A stretch of 64,000 nt of DNA from Xanthoparmelia taractica (lineage: Eukaryota; Ascomycota; Lecanoromycetes; Lecanorales; Parmeliaceae): assembly GCA_033085395.1 (NCBI GenBank), contig JANQBS010000043.1, forward strand, positions 1 through 64,000, read 5' to 3'. The first letter of the stretch is position 1, and each line of letters opens with the position of its first letter. This document shows positions 43,153-54,309 of this stretch, one piece after another. The position numbers and the translations under genes were made by a program. The notes under the pieces were generated by a model. That model saw only the letters and a program-made list of their open reading frames with translations, did no database searches and had not been told where the DNA came from.

Positions 43153-46100
43153 TTAACGTCTGGGTAAATTTCCCATCATCCTCCCTCCGCCCGCCAACAC
43201 ACTTTGCCGTACGATCTGCTCCGCGGCTGCCGCTGCAGCAAGTCTTTCCTTTTGCCTGCTGCGATCCTTCAAGTATCTCTCTGCCTCTGGTCTCATTCTT
43301 AATATTCTGAGTATCATATCGTCGTTAGGGTCTGCCTGAGCCTCCTTCCACTTTTCCTGTTTCGCCTTCTTCATAGTTCCCAGATTTTGTGAGTGCATAA
43401 CGCTTTTCGATCTTCGCGTAGAGGGTAAGCCCACTAGGCCAGCGGCACCGCCAAAAGCGTGGGAGGAGGCAGCCAAAGGGGCCGAAAGACGATTATTGCG
43501 TTGATTATGTTGACGAGCAGCAGTGGCGGAGGCCATGCGCTCGGAGGTGCGAATTAGAGACTCGGTACTTTCGAAGTAGAAGAAATTCAAGGTGGTAATG
43601 TCGAAATATTTAGGAGATCGGAGGACGTCAATAGGGACACCGTTCGCTTCGCCCGTCTCTTCGTCTACGGCGTGGAAGAAGTCGAAGAGGTATTGTAGCC
43701 ATTTGAAGACAATGTCGACCTCTTGTTGGCTCAATTGGCGCTGTTGAGACGGTTTATCGGACAGTGGAGGCACCAGTAGGGTCTCTAGTGTGACCAGGAC
43801 TTCTTTCCAAAGTCTTGTCATGACCGCTACCATCGAAGCACTCGTCAAAGTTTGATTCATGATGGCGAAATTGTCATCGAAGTATGCGAATAGGGGTTTC
43901 AACGCATTGGTGATTTCAGCTTCGCTTGGTGGTTGAGTAGTTTGGGGCTGTTTGTTTCGATTAAAATAGTTCGATACAGACGACATTGTTATGCCTTTCG
44001 AAAGTAGACTGCGTAAAGCACGCCGCGAGAGACAGTGGTTAATATATGCAGATAGCTACGCATGCGTCAGCATGTTCCTGGTGTGTGAGAGCCCGACGCA
44101 CCTTGTCTGTGATTTTCCTCGTCATATCCCTCTCCGTCCGCTTCAGCGCCCTGAAGGCTTTACCGAAGTAGAATTGAATGTCATCACGTTCACCCTCCAT
44201 GCTTACTCGTAGCAGAATACGACCCTGGCTGTCAAGGTCTAGCCAGTACTCTCTCGGCATAAAGTCACCAAAATGCGAGGGGTCTAGCTTGAGTGAAGCC
44301 CTGCCAACACAGTCGTGGTCACCCATGGCGTCCCAGTCCCAGACAGTAGCGATGATGTTTAGTGGACCTTGCGTCGTAATATCTACCGTCTCATCCCACC
44401 GTGGGTTCAAGTTGCGGTAAATGATCCTCGTCTTGGCCAGGCGCTTCTGATACTCGTCACCAAGCACCACATAGGGATCGCTGTAACCGCCAACGTCGCA
44501 AGCCTTAAGATCTTCTGCTTCGACTATCTTGATAGTGAAGACATAGTTATTGACCTTCTTCTGCCGTTGAGTGACTGGAGGCGCATGGCTCTGAATAACA
44601 GCAGCGCACGCATCCACATTGACCTCGTGCTCCAATTTGTCAAGCTGGGCAGCAGCAAAGTCGATATTGTTCAGCTTCACGAACGACTAGAGTCAATTTC
44701 AGCAATCCAGTATCTAACGTGTCGGAATGTACACAAACCTCTGGGAAGAAGTTGAACGGCTCGATCTTCTCCTTGTTATTCCAGGCATCCTTCGCCAGCG
44801 AAAGCCATTTTTCCTGAGTACTTTTATTCCTTGCCGCTTCTTGCTCCGGAGTCAAGCGATCCATCTCTTTGCTAAACTTCTGTTCAAGCACTTCACAATA
44901 TCTTGCAACTCCTGCACCAACGATTTTAGCTAATGCAGTCATGAATTTGGCGTACTGAAGATCGTCGTCCCAGTTGAGTTGGACTATCCGGTCTATCGTT
45001 TGATTAAAGGAGCTAAAAATGTCGATGACTGAATGACTGTGTCGCTGGTCCTCCGTGGGTATCTCACCGTTCTCCGTTCGTACGCGAAAGTTGTCTTGCC
45101 TCACTGCTTCATTTACCCAGTCAAGGATTGAAGACTCAGTCATACGAATCCAGCGCCACACGAACTCTGCGAGGTCTCCCTCAATATGGAATGCGAATGC
45201 AACACTATTTATTGCATTAGTAAAATCCTGGGTAGCTGCAATATATCTGGCTGGACTTACTTTGGAAGACACTCGCTATGAATCCGCCGGATCTCGACCA
45301 ATTCCCCGTACAACTGGAAGCCATCCTCAATCGGTACTTCCTCATCTCTTTCCTTGGCAAGATCTAAGATTCGTTTAATAATATCGCGAGCATCTTCCGC
45401 ATATAGTGGGAGAATCGTTTCAACCAGAGCGGTCAACGGATTTACCCTTATGATCAAGTCAGCAGTGTTTCGTACGAACGGAAAAGGTGACACGTACCCC
45501 ATAACCTCGGGATTCTTTCGATACCGCTTCTGTATCCTTTGAGCCAATGCAACGACCATCTTGCCTAATTCGATCACATGGAAAAATTCCCAGCTGTTCT
45601 GATCATTTGGAACTTCCTTCTGAAGAAAAGCTCTGTACATTTCATGTGCCTTGCCTTGTAATCCCTGATAAAGCTGGTCCCTATAGCCGTCAACATCGTC
45701 CTGGGTTTTTGAAAAGCTGGGGTCGTCATAGATATGATGTTCCAGAACGTATACAATGGGTCCTACGCTTGGAGGCTTTGGCTCATAGCAATGTTGAAGT
45801 ACATCGTACAAGTCACGTAATAAGGCCACATGCAAAGCGGTGAGAATTTGTTGGTTGAGCACTGTATCTGCTAAGAGCCATTTCGATCTGTCGAATAGGA
45901 CTGAGGACATGATGTTCGAGTGCTTGCGGTTTTCCCGAGGTGGCTCCTTTATAAAGTTGAAAGCAGCATCCAGAGTGTCAAGCGTGATTTCCTGATCAAC
46001 AAATTTTTCATGAATGACATCTAGGAAAAGAATGGTTCTAGATACGTAAGGTATGCGCCAGCGAAGACAGATCTCGTTCAGTAATTCGGTAGATTGCTTC

Positions 46101-47467
46101 GAAAGCAGCTTGGTCGACGGTGGATCGCTGGTACCTTCTGATGTTGGGGCCTGCAGGTTCTTGTCATTCAAATCATAGGTTAACGCCTGGGCTGTAATGA
46201 AGCGATAGTAGCCTCGTGTGTCAGATGGCATGAAGGTAAAGGTCTTATCGTCGTCGGGCGATGATTCCGGGCTTTGGCTACGAGAACTCAGGTTAGTCAT
46301 GTCCACTGGCTGGTCGATCACGTAGGATGAAGCCTCAGAGTATTCGGAGGTCCTCCGATCTGGATATTGAATGTCCGACGTGTCGGAGCCATTGGCCTTG
46401 TGATTCAATTGAGGCAGAGTTCCTGTCGTACTCTTCGCCAACTCCGGATTAGATTGCATTATTGCCAACATCATCTGGGAAAGGTCATGGATTTCTCCTT
46501 TCTTCCATTGGTCGTAAGCTTCGTCAAGGTCAAAATCATCGCTGCGCAAAGTCTTCCGGGAATTGAGGTTTAACAGCGTTTGGTATGTTTTCAAATCCTG
46601 GAGCGCCGCTTTTTCGGTCCATACCGACCTATACTTATTGATATCTGACTGCACCATGGTATTCCTTAGACCGAATATTCTTGCAACCACTTGCACAAGC
46701 GGCATGTCTTTAACATCGTAGCTTAGGGGGACTTCTACTTCAATGGTTGAGCTTCCAGTAGCGCCGTTCCTTGTTGGTGCAGCTGCTAGATCTTGGTCAT
46801 GCGCCAGTAATTTGCTTTCCAGGGTGGCCAGTCGACTCGTAAGTTCTGGCCGATCTCTGACCCAGTCATGATCCTTCAGCACAAGGCCGACTAAACGGAC
46901 GAAAAGAGCGAGGTGTCGATCAACCATCAGCTTCCAGGCATCATCTCCCTGCTGCTTCCCCTTCGACAGCTCTTTCGTGGCATTGGAGAAGAAAATGAGG
47001 ACCAGGTCCTCCATTCGTCTATCCTTTTCCATTCGTTTTTTGAAGCTTGGCTCCGAGAAAGCGTTGAAGAAGGCGGCGAAAGTTCGTTTGACAACAGCAT
47101 CATTGTATTCCGGTCGCTTTTCCTTTCCCATCAAAACCCCCGTCAGGCGCTTCTCGAGCTCCGCCATGAAGCCATGGGGAAATTTGGTACTCTTGGTGTC
47201 CCGCACCAAACTGAAATCCTTCATCAAATCATTTATAGAGGTAGACGAACGCTGCACCGGCGCTTGTGGTGCTGGGACATGTTGAGTTCGCCGAGCTCGA
47301 GGTTGTAGAAGATATGCAAGGTAGGCCACTCGTAGAGCGTAGAGGTAGGCATCGTTATGGCTAATAACCCGCTTATTGGTATAGGAGTCGCTGCGAACAG
47401 GGTGCCCATTCTGCAGGCTGTTGAAACGCTTGTTAAGTCCTCTAGAGTGTGTGGAAGACGTAGACAT
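43153..47467 (-). CDS. C2-domain Munc13/UNC-13-related protein (Ync13-like)
   Basis: Large cytosolic protein of the fungal UNC-13/Munc13 family. The S. pombe member Ync13 acts at the plasma membrane in exocytosis/endocytosis and septum integrity. Exons (- strand): 47467-45498, 45446-45261, 45204-44739, 44686-44102 and 44055-43153, about 1369 aa. One 51-nt intron (45447-45497) is a multiple of three and stop-free, so the frame reads through it. Removing it gives PEVMGVNPLTALVETILP, the expected family sequence. The MUN-type helical region fills roughly residues 100-900. A C2 domain follows at about 915-1035 (VFTIKIVEAEDLKACDVGGY, SDPYVVLGDE, NLNPRWDETVDI), with the Asp pattern of calcium/phospholipid binding. 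After it come DMTRKITDKLSAYINHCLSR and SSVSNYFNRNK, the second Munc13-homology region. The start uses ATG 47467 (MSTSSTHSRGLNKRF). Confidence 0.85.
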
Positions 47468-48299
47468 CGAGGGCTCTCTCAAGCTGTTGACCAAGCTCGT
47501 GACCGAGGTATGAGCTCAACATAGATCCTTAGTGAGGGTGACGACTAGCAGTGATTACACTATGCGATGATATAAGTTGGGGGAAGTTCATTTGGGGCTA
47601 TCGATTTCATGCAACGTTAAACACGAGTCGTACGAGGGCCAATGACGCCCTTGGTTTCAGCATGAATCTGCAGGTTTGGGTTTCAGGTTGAGCCCGGCGC
47701 TAAGGGCTCCTTGCCGGCTGCCACCAACCTGGCACGCCTGGTGAGCGGCAACAGACATCACTGTCGACAGCTGCCACTTTCACTCATGGTATCATAGATA
47801 CTCTTAAACGTATATTCTCTTCATCATCCAAAAGCTTTGGCTAAGCTGGTTTCACGTGATGACAACGGAGATGTTGGGCTTAATACCCATACCGTGTTCT
47901 TCATCAGACTGCATCCCTTTCTGGCGGCTAATCTAGTTGTCAGACAGCTTTTCGAATAGGGATATCTAGCATTCTCAAAAGATCTGCCTAATCGGTAAAG
48001 ATTGAGCCATTAGGCGGCGCCCAAAGAAGCCTATATTTATCTCATGGGCAGACGTTTACAAACTCTATCATCAGAACGAAGGATGTAGTGGGAACGGAGG
48101 AAAATAGAGTCCTATTCGTCGCTGCATTACAACGCTTTAAGCCTTCTATGACATGCACGGAATACCTCTGGACATGTTTGGTGATTCCTGCTGAGTTGCC
48201 TCACTGACGCTGGATCTCAGTCAAGTTCATTAGAACGGTGATTACTTGTGAGACACCAACCCCGCTATCTATACCCTCCCAAGGATGGTTTGCTCAGAT
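47468..48299. other. Intergenic upstream of the Munc13-like gene
   Basis: About 830 bases between two minus-strand genes: promoter of the Munc13-like gene and 3' flank of the alcohol dehydrogenase gene. No gene or repeat is evident. Confidence 0.5.
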
Positions 48300-49537
48300 C
48301 TAAGCATGGGCCTCGTTGACCAACACGTAGCGATACCTCGCCTTTCCCGCATCCATATCTACCACCGCCTTGTTCGCATCCTTCAGCGGCACCTTCTGAA
48401 TCCAAGGCTTCACACCTTTCTTCACCGTCAATTCTAACATCTCCTCTATCTCATGCGGTGCACCGATAGCGCTTCCGCCAATCTTGCAGCCCTTTGCAAT
48501 CAGCGGGATGGCGTTGAAAGCCGGCAATCGATCTTCCGGGGCACCGACTTGAATGAAGATGCCATTGGTGCGGAGGAGCATCAAGTATTGTTCGAGCGGC
48601 ATGTTAGGCGAAGAGACTGTGCTGACAATGAGATCTAGGGAGCGAGCGTGATGGGTGGCCCAGTCTTTGTCGTCGTTTGTGGCAATGTACTTCTCTGCTC
48701 CAAGCTTCATCGCATCCTCCTTCTTCGCAGCGGATCGGCTTATGGCAGTAACGCTGTCAGCTCCGAGAGCCTCAAGGCAGGTCAGTCGTTCTTCATTTTA
48801 ACAGAAGAAGTGAATAGTACCTTAGCATAAAGGATACCGAAATGGCCTAACCCACCGACACCCACGATACCAACCTTCTTGCCCGGCCCACATCCGTTCT
48901 TCTTCAGGGGTGCGAAGACTGTGATGCCACCACATAACATAGGCGCTGCTTCGTCGGAAGGAATGGCATCTGGGATCTTCAAGACGAAATGTGACGGTAC
49001 TCTACAATAGTCCGAATATCCACCATACGATTTACTGCCGTCGGCGTACTTTCCGTTGTAGGTACCGACCATGTTCATGCAGTGGTTCTCCATACCGCTG
49101 GCGCATTCCTCACATTCGGGCTTGAGGCAGGAAGATGCTTGAGCACCAACGCCAACCCGGTCACCAACTCTTTACAACAGATCAGCACCATGGCCAAGGA
49201 TAGGGTGGGATGTTCTTCGATCTTACTTGATGCCCCTCTCAGCCTTGCTGCCGACTCTGACCGCTTTGCCAATCACCTCATGCCTGTTGCGAGTTAGCCA
49301 ATGCGGCTCAATCCCATGGAGGTGGCAAATATACCCAACACAGCATGGGTAGATTGTCGGAGCCCAGCCACTACGGAGAGTGTGTAGATCACTGCCACAG
49401 ATTCCGCAATGCGTGACCTTGATATCGACGTCGGTCTCCTCCCACGTCTTGGGCTCGTAGTCCTGCCATTTCATGTTACCCTTGACCGAGCTGGGGTCGA
49501 GACCTAGCCATCCTTGAAACTTGTACGATGTGTCCAT
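48300..49537 (-). CDS. Zinc-dependent alcohol dehydrogenase, ADH6/cinnamyl-alcohol type
   Basis: Predicted NADP(H)-dependent medium-chain dehydrogenase reducing aldehydes to alcohols. Exons 49537-49335, 49283-49227, 49169-48821 and 48770-48300 (introns 50-57 nt) give 359 aa, the usual size. Catalytic zinc residues are C47 within HCGICGSDLHTLRSGW, then H69-E70 (CCVGHEVIGKAV), with a third Cys in APMLCGGITVF. The structural zinc lobe is CLKPECEECASGMENHC (C101, C106, C109, C117). The Rossmann glycine motif is GIVGVGGLGHFGI. The following AISRSAAKKEDA segment, with Ser/Arg/Lys instead of an acidic residue, favours NADP(H). The last intron uses a GAG acceptor and the second an AAG; both restore the expected sequence. 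The substrate is not determined by the sequence. Confidence 0.9.
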
Positions 49538-50485
49538 GATTGGTGTATTGAAAGGGTCTGTGGAAAGGTATACTCGAGAAACCAACGACGCTAGTGAAGC
49601 TGCTTTTGTGTACCTTATGATATAAACCAATCTGTCTAACATGACGGATGGTGCAATTTCAGGTGCCAGACTTTATATTAACTTTGCCCTGACGCAATGA
49701 CGCCGGCCGGGATATCTTGCCGGCATAATTGCCGTCCTCGACCAGCGCGAGGCAAAGTAAAATCGACTTAGACTCCGAGAAAGCGTAGTAAAACCGTTAT
49801 AACCGAGAAAGCCGTTATCAGAGTTTGAGGCCATCAGAGGTTCGATGCAAAAACTTATCACACGCTGGCAGTAGGGTCTGTATTTTTTGAAAGGCGTGTT
49901 TTTTTTGAAAAGACTATGCCGAATGTGAACAGTTATATTAGTTTTGAAACGAGATCATTTACAAGAATCCGCATAAAAAGCGGTTTTAAATTAAGAACAT
50001 CTGCAATGAAAACTCTTCGTATCGAAAACTCTTTCGCATCGAAATTTTATGAGACATCTGGAAGTCTTGAGGCGTTTCGCCTTCAAACAGGTTGCTTCGA
50101 AGTTGTCGGAACGCCGAGATTTATGTTGCAAATGTATTCAGATAAGTACATGATCTTGCAATACTCCGTACTGATAGAGCTATAACGGTAAAAGTAACCT
50201 GTTCATAAAATTTTGCGTGGCTAACAAGACGAATTTAAGCGGCACATATTTCTTAGTAGGAATGCCATTCCCGGAAGTGTATGCCGAGAATCCATAACAA
50301 AAAAAATGTGGGCAAACAGCTCTACATCACGTGACCCTACTAGCGACTTGGCAAGCACACACATATTTTACTCTACTTTCTAGCACTAGATTTGCTCCTT
50401 AGTCCACACAATACAGGTAGATATTCAACAAACCTCAACATCATCTAGAGATATTAGGGCCGCCGCTCGGGCAGCAGCCTGCAAA
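49538..50485. other. Intergenic between ADH and F-box genes
   Basis: About 950 bases between divergent genes; AT-richer from 49860 to 50330. A frame at 49916-50185 has no recognisable features. No gene is supported. Confidence 0.5.
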
Positions 50486-51933
50486 ATGTTTTGGGATTCT
50501 CTACCCGTAGAGATTCAAATGCATATCTTAGAAGGCCTTGTTCTTCATGAAGATTCCGCTCGTTACGCTTCAATCTGTCGAGCATGGCAAACAATCATCG
50601 AGCGAAGGATTTTCGCTCGCCTTAAAGTCACGCGATCACGTATTGCTGGCTTCAGCGAAATTGGCTACCGCCATCGGCATTTGGTGAAGTATATATGGTT
50701 TTCCATAGAGCCCTCTGAGTACCATTGCCCGCATTGCGGAGGCGTGGGGATCTATAATTGGCATCATGTTCCTACCAAAACTATCAGGAAGGCGATCCAG
50801 GATCTTGTTATCCAGTTGAGTACATGGGAACCAAGCGGCAGCTTGTTACTTGATATCAGCGTCAAGGCTCCAAGCGCCTTGAGGCATACTTCCACTACCA
50901 TCCAATATGGACCTGGCGTTATTTCAGAGCCGAAGAAGGCCAAAATCATTCACTGCTCACATTGGCTCCACGATACAAGCGTCCAGGGTCCGGCTGCGTA
51001 TTTATTCAATAAAACCTCCGAGGTTAGCAAGCCCGAGCCCGAACCCAGCCAAGAAATGCCGAAGGCTAGAGCTGTCACAAGCCTCCTCCTGCGCCGACAA
51101 AATCGCCGTCCTTGGAAGTCAGAAGTACTCGAAGAGCTTCTAGACCTTCTTCCTGAGGTCCACGAAATCCATTACGAACCTTGGAGAGACTGGCGTCGAA
51201 TGGAGGAACGACCCACCACTACAAGTAAGGCTCGAGACACGTTACTGTAGATATAAATTTCTGCTAAAGCTTTGTAGCTACAATGCGGCTATGCGAGTCA
51301 CTCAGATCTGATCAAATGAGGCGAATGGTAATATTCGAGAACTTCCATGGCAATGACCCAGCCATGTCCTTAGCAGTACAAGCCGCAGAGATTGACACCG
51401 GTTACGCCCTTGTCGAAGCCAGTCTCGGGCTTGAGCATCTCGCAGCATCGTTCGTTTCAGATGCTTCACATTTCTTTGATGCATGTCAGAAATGGAACGT
51501 TTGGCCCAGGCTGGAATCGCTCGCTCTGACCTCGAACGTTCTAAAATCTCAACAGCAGTCTGTCTATATCAATGATTTTCTTGAAACGGTTGCGCTAGTA
51601 GCCATGAAGATGCCACGGCTAAAATCGATGGAGCTCTGGAATGGCAGGGCTGGGTTCGCGGGTGTTTTCCAATACCAAATATTTGAAAGCGACCGGACTG
51701 CTAATATTACTTGGCGAGGTACTTGGGATCTACCACTAGAGCCTCGTGTTGTGAAAGCATGGCAAGCTGTGGCATCCGAGCGGGTGGACTGCAAGCTTCA
51801 GGTGGTTACAGAGATATTGAACGCCAATGTCGTTATCACATCTCATGGCGATGCTATCCGTTACCTGAGGCTTCTGAATACAGTCGTTCATCCCGTTTCG
51901 TTGTGGCAGATCCAAAAGGAGACTGCTTATTAA
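50486..51933 (+). CDS. F-box protein with DUF6546-like region
   Basis: Predicted substrate-recruiting subunit of an SCF ubiquitin ligase or a related fungal F-box protein. Exons 50486-51224 and 51278-51933 (53-nt intron, TAG acceptor) give about 464 aa. Residues 1-45 (FWDSLPVEIQMHILEGLVLH ... YASICRAWQTIIERRIF) form the F-box. The rest resembles fungal F-box proteins annotated with DUF6546: LVKYIWFSIEPSEYHCPHCG, LLDLLPEVHEIHYEPWRDW, MRRMVIFENFHGNDP, LKSMELWNGRAGFAGVFQYQ, and VVHPVSLWQIQKE near the end. The frame stops at TAA 51931-51933, just before a GTAAGT. The same frame downstream (about 51960-52210) reads as protein again (RILQYEDDHAVLDSTNPSTD), so the gene may be truncated or wrongly ended here. 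It is the last clear gene before the accessory region. Confidence 0.65.
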
Positions 51934-52240
51934 AGTAAGTCCAGGTATCCGTAAACTTTCAGGATCCTTCAGTATGAGGACGACCACGCTGTCTTAGATA
52001 GCACCAATCCTAGCACAGATCGGCTAGCTTACCGTGATCTAGAGGCTCTGATATGTAACGCAGTCTCTCTCGCTCGTCATGCCCCAATCTCTCTAGGACG
52101 GCAGATGATTGTAGAGATGGAAGCTGCCTCGTTCATTGGTTCAGTACTGGAGGGGAGGATCTCGCCCAATAGAGCTCTTGGGACCTATCTTCTGCTAGTG
52201 CTCCTTCTTCTTGATTTCCTTCTCTTTCTCTATCTTCTTG
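51934..52240 (+). pseudogene. Possible detached C-terminus of the F-box gene
   Basis: After the stop of the F-box gene the same frame, reached past two TAA codons, is open again from about 51961. It encodes a sequence of good protein quality: QYEDDHAVLDSTNPSTDRLA, YRDLEALICNAVSLARHAPI, SLGRQMIVEMEAASFIGSVL. A hydrophobic stretch (LLLVLLLLDFLLFLYLLV) and a GTAAGT follow. I infer a lost 3' exon of the upstream gene. However, the donor at 51935 and the nearby acceptors do not restore the phase and the stop lies inside the exon, so a working splice is not shown. Confidence 0.4.
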
Positions 52241-52450
52241 TGGTAAGTATATTTCGTGTCTTTGTCGCGCTTTCCTTTCACATTATACTATAGACCAGTT
52301 GCTTCCCATGCTTGCTCGGGCAAGCAATTTGTCTGGGTTTTTTTTCCGGGAAGGAAAGCACGATGACCTCTGAAAGAAGACCCATAAAATGTCTTTCTCT
52401 GTTCCCTTTCTTTTCACATACCACCAACCTCCATCCCCACAATCACAATT

Positions 52451-52514
52451 ACAACCACAACAACAACAACAACAATAACAATAACAATAACAATAACAAC
52501 AGCACCAGCAACAG
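52451..52514. repeat. (CAA)n / (AATAAC)n low-complexity tract
   Basis: Alternating CAA triplets and AATAAC hexamers over about 64 bases. They read as an Asn run in one frame. No gene is supported around it. Confidence 0.85.
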
Positions 52515-52734
52515 CATGTAAGTTATGCTTTCATGCAGTGCACCTTTACGGTTCTTCCTGTCGTAAAGCCTTATCCCATCGCGTCTTAGCTGAGCATGTC
52601 ATGGTATTACATTATCAAGATACGCAGAGGGCAAAGCATGAGCATAGATTCCCTGAGTCTCATACTTGAATCCAGTTCCGTAACGATCTCTCATGAGCAT
52701 GAACTGGCTAATCGTTGGTTATGTAGGCCTTCCC

Positions 52735-52960
52735 CGGGTCCGCAGGCCGTCGGTGGGCGCCGCTCCCGCCGCCTGGCCATCAGGACGTTGCGGGCGGAAA
52801 TGGCGGTGGCCGAAGACGCCGCCTTTGCCGACGCCTCGCAACGTCCTGGCCGGCAGGGGGGCGGCCGCCATCCAGACGTGGAGGCGCTGCCTCTACCGTG
52901 AGATCGCAGTGCGCGCGGCTTTGGCCGCAATGGTGGACTTCGAGCTCGGTGAGTGAAATG
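52735..52960 (+). other. GC-rich island with split coding potential
   Basis: A strongly GC-rich stretch inside a region of ordinary composition. One frame reads RRSRRLAIRTLRAEMAVAED and then degenerates. A second frame continues NVLAGRGAAAIQTWRRCLYR and EIAVRAALAAMVDFELG up to a GTGAGT. This suggests one Ala/Arg-rich helical coding segment broken by a frameshift, or an exon fragment. I do not recognise the family. Confidence 0.4.
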
Positions 52961-53215
52961 GTTTACTTCTTCTATTCTTCAACCCATTCTGTATGAGGTC
53001 AAGGACTTGTTCGTCGATTCAAGTCAGCCTGCGAATTTCTAGAACCTAGAACTGACATTGGACTGTTCATAGGTTAGATGACGAAAAGCTTCGGGTGGGG
53101 GGGTGGGTTGTTGTCCAAGGATTGCGTACTGTGAGAGAAGATTAAGACCTTGAGGCGCTTTGCTCAAGGTCAGTCGTGCATTACCTGTCTATTCGCCTCA
53201 GTAGGGTTTACATGT

Positions 53216-53560
53216 TTCCAGCAACGGAATCACCTTTTCCACAGCGAGGATGTCTCCCTTAGAACATACCTACAAAATTCCTTCCGCCTTCTCCTCCTTT
53301 CTTCACCAAACAATGGCTGCCGCCTTCTGAAAGATCTAGCAAGTATCTTCCGAAGCCTTTGTTCAGCTGGCATCTTAGCCGTACGTCTTTCCAGCAACGG
53401 CCAACGGGTTCCTATTGCGAGGATGCCTCCGTTGATAAAAACTCAAAACAAAGCCTTCCGCCTTCTCCTCCTTTCTCCACCAAACAGTTGCCACCGCCCT
53501 CACAAAGATTAAGCAATCTACCTCCCAAAGCCTTTGTTCAGCGGACCTCTCAGTCTGATC
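53216..53560. repeat. Imperfect direct duplication, two ~170-bp units
   Basis: Units at about 53216-53380 and 53386-53560 share blocks in the same order: TTTCCAGCAACGG, GCGAGGATG, TTCCGCCTTCTCCTCCTTTC, then CACCAAACA, and AAGCCTTTGTTCAGC. They differ by substitutions and small indels. Neither unit has a recognisable product. Confidence 0.75.
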
Positions 53561-53843
53561 CTACACTTAATTCCGAACATTGGGCCCTGATTCAGCCTAT
53601 GCTATAGCGAGCCAACTTAGAACGACTTCTCGATACCTCATTCCGAGTAACACTGGACTTAAATCCCTTTTAGAATACCTGCGAGCAAGTCAGAAAGCCA
53701 CCAGCTGCATCAGCGACCATGGCTTCTTGGCTATCCGCATTCGCCACTTTATCCTTTCCTCAGTCTCCTCCCATCCTAGAGACATCTGAACACCGAACCA
53801 CCAAGCAATGGATTTGTAGCTTGGTTATTATTCAAAGGGATAT

Positions 53844-54032
53844 GGGTGAACTTTTGTCCATCGGGATGTGCCACAGGTGGGTTATTGTCCACCGGGTCTT
53901 GGGGGATGGGTTGTTGTCCACCGGGTCGTTGAGGGTGGGTTATTGTTCACCGGGGTGTGGGGGATGAGTTGTTGTCCATCTGGTTGTGAGGGGTTGTTGT
54001 CCACAGGGGTGTGAGTGGGTTGCTGTTCATTG
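53844..54032. repeat. GT-rich minisatellite, about seven units of 25-30 bp
   Basis: Degenerate tandem units with the core GGGTTRTTGTCCACCGGG followed by a GT/G-rich spacer. Units start near 53844, 53878, 53908, 53937, 53966, 53991 and 54017. A solitary related core (GGGTTGTTGTCC) is at about 53105. The strand bias is strong: G and T dominate the + strand. Confidence 0.8.
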
Positions 54033-54120
54033 ACGTACGGGTGCCTTTGCTATCGGACTACTTTGAGTTGGTCGGTGGTTCCTGCTGCAGGGGAATTCTC
54101 CGACTCAGCCAACTTCAGTC

Positions 54121-54309
54121 TCTGAAATAAAGAGTAGCAGCAGAGCACAACTCGTCACTGTCTTCTCGTTCACTATCGCCTTCTCCGCTTCATGCTCAAT
54201 CTTCACAAAGGCAAGGAGACAAGAGGTCTTCCCTGCTACGGCTGCATACTACGCTGTGCTTGTAGTATTCTTAGGAAACACCTCGAACGTCATCGTCCTT
54301 CCAGGCTGA
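54121..54309 (+). pseudogene. DUF6594 C-terminal relic
   Basis: An open stretch of about 60 codons with no start. It encodes VFSFTIAFSASCSIFTKARR, then QEVFPATAAYYAVLVVFLGN, then TSNVIVLPG and a stop. It matches the last membrane segments of the DUF6594 protein ending at 59021 (SASCSIFTKARKQEVFTATA and AYCAVLVVFLGNTSQVM) at both protein and DNA level. The N-terminal two thirds are absent upstream, where minisatellite and unrelated DNA lie. This is a truncated paralogue, almost certainly nonfunctional. Confidence 0.75.

Noticed and set aside
49916..50185. 89-residue plus-strand frame in the ADH/F-box gap
   Set aside because: Alternate start in AT-rich DNA, no family features and no neighbouring splice support.
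52105..52293. Possible small membrane protein with a Leu-rich stretch
   Set aside because: Better explained as part of the detached C-terminal frame of the F-box gene followed by CT-rich DNA read as Leu/Phe.
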